Source of the DNA: Annulohypoxylon bovei var. microspora
Taxonomy: Eukaryota > Ascomycota > Sordariomycetes > Xylariales > Hypoxylaceae
Direction: 5' to 3'
Length of the DNA: 64,000 nt
Assembly (NCBI GenBank): GCA_022836615.1
Contig: MU405300.1
Span: forward strand, 62,001 to 126,000
Within the stretch, counting starts at the first letter, position 1; each line of letters starts with the position of its first letter. Shown one piece after another: positions 61,263 to 64,000 of this stretch. The translations under genes were made by a program, and so were the position numbers. The notes under the pieces were generated by a model, which saw only the letters and a program-made list of their open reading frames with translations, was not told where the DNA came from and made no database searches.

Positions 61263-62039
61263 AATGATGACGCCGATGACGATGATGGGACCCCGGCGAA
61301 AGATAAGTAATCGCGGACTGTGACGAAGGGTAACACAACAGCAGGCTACCGAATTACCGAATCCTTAAATGTGTCAGCAGATCGAAAGAAAACCTTCAAA
61401 ATGAAAGTTATTCCTCCGTCTTGCTTCTCAAACAATTGAGGTTTGTGGATGTCGCTATCATAACACCGACAGCATCAGTGAGCGCATATACTGATTAATG
61501 TGAGTAGACAAAGACCGAGGTGAGTGTCGCGTTGCGATGTCGAATGCGCCTGTGTTAGTAGCTTTTACTATTTCATTCCGATCTTGTCGTCATAGCTTAT
61601 AGCTCTTAAGCTCCCTCCATAGGTCGGTAATGATATAGGTACACCGGATTATAGAGAGGTCCGTGTCTTTCTTTGTACTGCGTATTGGCGTATTAGTGTA
61701 CAGTGCTGTATCGATGCGAGTCTGATGGGATGCATATAATTCTTGATCACCAATTATCATAGGTATTTATGACAAGATGTGGCTAAATGACGAGAAGGGC
61801 CGGACTATTTCATATAATGCAGGCAGCCATTCAATTGATCGGACGGGATAATTGCTTCATAAATCAAACGGGATAGAGCCCCTGGAAATCATCGATCAGG
61901 GTTAGTGTAGTGTAAGATTCACCAGCCACATCACGTAGCATCGTACGTATCTACGGACTAAAAACATCAAGGGATGATAGCAAGACGGAATAACCCCACC
62001 AAGGTTTCAACTGTGCGACACAAAAGGCAGGACCTACTG

Positions 62040-62064
62040 TACCTAGGTGAGTCCCACCTAGGTA
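62040..62064. repeat. inverted repeat, 10-bp perfect arms
   Basis: TACCTAGGTG and CACCTAGGTA face each other across a 5-nt spacer. Each arm holds the palindrome CCTAGG. It could be a paired regulator site or a hairpin. Confidence 0.7.
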
Positions 62065-62574
62065 ATTTTCTACATAGTGCATCCATAGCAGCATAGCACT
62101 AGCCTTCAATGTTCTAGGCTAGGCCCTACATATACCTAGGTACATATTACCCCACATAATGATGGAGCATAATATTTCATCGGTAATTGAAGACTGGAAG
62201 TTCCAAGTGGAACAGGTGGAAGGACAGATTGGGGTGGAATTGGTTGGAATTGGGGAGGGAAGCCACCGACCACCCGTCCTGTTCGCCCTAATTGTTTAAG
62301 TTCCGTTACCGAACTTCGGTAATGGGGTTTGACTTCATACGCCCCTAGCTTTTTCTAACTGCAGACCTTCCTTGTTCATTATCCATTATCATTATCATTA
62401 TCACTATCCATTATCCATTATCGCCATACCAGCATACGCATTACAACTTACAAGGCTACTCACATTACACACTTCCCACCAGCCTACATATGTAGTTTCT
62501 TCTACAAGGAAGCTAAACCGCTAAACCCCTTTGTGATAGTCGACCCTCGTCTTTCGGCATCACATCACTTTCGC

Positions 62575-62605
62575 TTTGCTTTACTTTACTTTACTTTACT
62601 TTACT
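62575..62605. repeat. TTTAC pentanucleotide repeat
   Basis: About five uninterrupted TTTAC units end some 25 bp before the start codon of the next gene, so they probably lie in its 5' UTR. Confidence 0.75.
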
Positions 62606-62630
62606 AGGTACTTTGCTATTAGAGTACATC

Positions 62631-64000
62631 ATGGAGTCGTCCCCCTTAATCAAGGTAGGATCCCACACCGCAATGTCGGGGCCGGCCACCCATCAGCCGT
62701 CGCAGCTAACCCCGTCGAATCACAGGCGCACGACCATGCGAGGGCCGCATCCATGGCAACCCACACGTCCGACACCACCGTCGCAGTGAACGAGCACACG
62801 CGAGCCGCCGGCGAGTTCGCCAACGCCGCCAAGAACACCAGCAGCGTCGAGGCCCTGCGCACCCTGAAGCTCCTCGAGCAGCACCACCGCCGCCTCTCCG
62901 AGCTCCTCCAGATTCCGGGCAAGGTGCCCTCCTCGCAGAACTCCGAAGGCGACTCCCAGCCCAGCGAGAAGGACGAGGCTGTCCCGGGCGGGGTCTCGGG
63001 TGCGTCGCTCTCGAAGTCCGACGGCACCGGGGCCTCCGCCGAGAAGAATGGCAGCCAGCCCCTCCCCACGCTACCGAAGCAGCCGCGGTACCCGGCGCGG
63101 GACCTAGGGGCTTCTATCGCCAGCAATCTAGCCTCCGCCCGCGGCATCCGGTCGAAGTACCGCTCGCAGCCCCTCAGCCCGAGCATCTCCAACACCGAAG
63201 CCCCCGGAAACATGGACGCCGCGTCGCGCAGGAGCGGGCGGACCAAGATGCAGACCATGCTCGATAACTCCGACAAGCCGGGCACGCTCTCCTCCCCGGA
63301 GAAGGAACGAGCCTCTCGCCAGCCCGGCTCCAGCCCGCAGGACAAAGCCGACGTTCCGGCCGCCGCGAACGACGAGGGCTTCTCGCGGTTCTACAGCGCC
63401 TTCGGCAGCATCATCAACCGGATCTCCGCGCCCCTGGCCTTCGCCGGGCTGCCCCTGATCAGCGAGGAGCAGAACGAGACCTCCAGCAGCACCACTACCG
63501 CCGCCGCCCCGACCCCAGCGCCCGCCGAGCCGCCCTCGCCCCCTCAAAAGCGGGTGCGGGTGCGGGGCTCAGTAGCAGCAGAGCCGGATCTCAAGAAGCT
63601 GTACTCACGAGCGGCACTGCGGGCAGTAGCCCGCGACGGGCAGTCGGCCAACGACTCGTTCTACGTAGTGCCGACGAGCGGGCACACGGCCTCGTACGCG
63701 AGCATCCTGACCTTCGCCGACAAGGAGAAGCGGCGCATGGAGGCGCGGGGCAGCGGCGCCGACGACAATAATAACAACAACAACAACATCCACCACCACC
63801 ACGGCGGCGGCGGCGGCAGCAACGCCGGCGACAACGACGACGACGACTTCGTCGACGCCCGGAGTCCCGACGCGCTGCAGCGGCTCGGGGGCCGGGGCGC
63901 CAGGTCGTACTACGGGGACACCCGGGACAACAAGGGCAAGGAGCTGGCCAACGTGGTCGAGGAGCTGTACGTCGAGAACCGCAGCCTGAAGGACATGCTG
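62631..64000 (+). CDS. MIT-like domain protein, possible Atg38/NRBF2; 3' end outside window
   Basis: N-terminal 433 residues of a larger protein. Exons are 62631-62654 and 62726 to the window end. The 71-bp intron has CTAAC and a CAG acceptor, and this choice joins MESSPLIK to AHDHARAAS in frame. Residues 8-60 form a MIT-like helical hairpin (NEHTRAAGEFANAAKNT, EALRTLKLLEQHHRRLSELL). A long disordered stretch with poly-Asn, poly-Gly and poly-Asp runs follows, containing NDSFYVVPTSG. At the window end a coiled coil begins (ELANVVEELYVENRSLKDML). A MIT domain plus C-terminal coiled coil is the plan of Atg38/NRBF2, the regulator of the autophagy PI3-kinase complex. This identity is inference. 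The minus-strand frames here are GC-driven shadows. Confidence 0.72.

Larger units (their letters stand above)
61263..62630. other. divergent promoter region
   Basis: About 1.37 kb between two divergently transcribed genes. Contains an inverted repeat at 62040-62064, ATTATC-type repeats near 62380-62425 and a TTTAC pentanucleotide run near 62575-62605, just before the next start codon. No gene seen. Confidence 0.6.

Noticed and set aside
62650..63547. Two minus-strand frames of 231 and 139 codons
   Set aside because: The plus strand carries a conserved MIT-like sequence and a continuous 425-codon exon; the minus frames are shadows.

Overview
The window reads as nuclear DNA of a filamentous ascomycete (Pezizomycotina, most likely a Sordariomycete; this is inference from gene content and gene structure, not from a database match). 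Genes are mostly split by short GT-AG introns of about 50-75 bp, many with a CTAAC/CTAAT branch site close to the acceptor. Intergenic DNA is long and rich in TAGGTAGG/CCTACCTA tracts. There is no operon structure.

Layout. 1-1788: 3' part of a seven-exon APC-type amino acid/choline/GABA permease. 2665-3814: alpha/beta hydrolase. 4334-8068 (-): heavy-metal P1B ATPase of the Pca1/CrpA type with a very cysteine-rich N-terminus. 9226-10905 (-): NUG1 ribosome-export GTPase. 11432-12550: HAD sugar/glycerol phosphatase. 12551-25269: a 12.7 kb stretch with no convincing gene, upstream of a homeodomain transcription factor (25270-27270). 29917-30519 (-): MAPEG protein. 32969-33660 (-): secreted two-LysM protein, an effector candidate. 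35697-38737 (-): HIRAN-SNF2-RING helicase of the HLTF/Rad5 type. 39982-40687 (-): cysteine dioxygenase. 45047-46212: multi-pass membrane protein (DUF1774-like). 46735-47472: AcpS-type phosphopantetheinyl transferase. 48176-48282: intron-containing tRNA-Arg(CCU). 49044-50875: COMPASS subunit Bre2/CclA, followed in frame by an unexplained 92-codon extension. 51965-53353 (-): unknown single-span membrane protein. 53650-54489: non-autonomous DNA transposon with perfect 38-bp inverted repeats. 55034-56080 (-): Nse1 of the SMC5/6 complex. 56924-61262 (-): GRAM/VASt sterol-transfer protein. 62631-end: N-terminal part of a MIT-like protein, possibly Atg38.

The genes form no single pathway. Several are chromatin or genome-maintenance factors (Bre2, Nse1, the HLTF-like helicase). 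Others serve metal, thiol and lipid homeostasis. The homeodomain factor with its large upstream region and the LysM protein are the developmental and host-interaction elements.

The most noteworthy observations are the transposon with its internal 12-bp minisatellite, the in-frame TAG splitting Bre2 from a coding-like tail, the start ATG of the membrane protein overlapped by a uORF, a RING finger lacking one zinc ligand, and a duplicated acidic insert in the phosphopantetheinyl transferase. No clearly new multi-gene system was seen.
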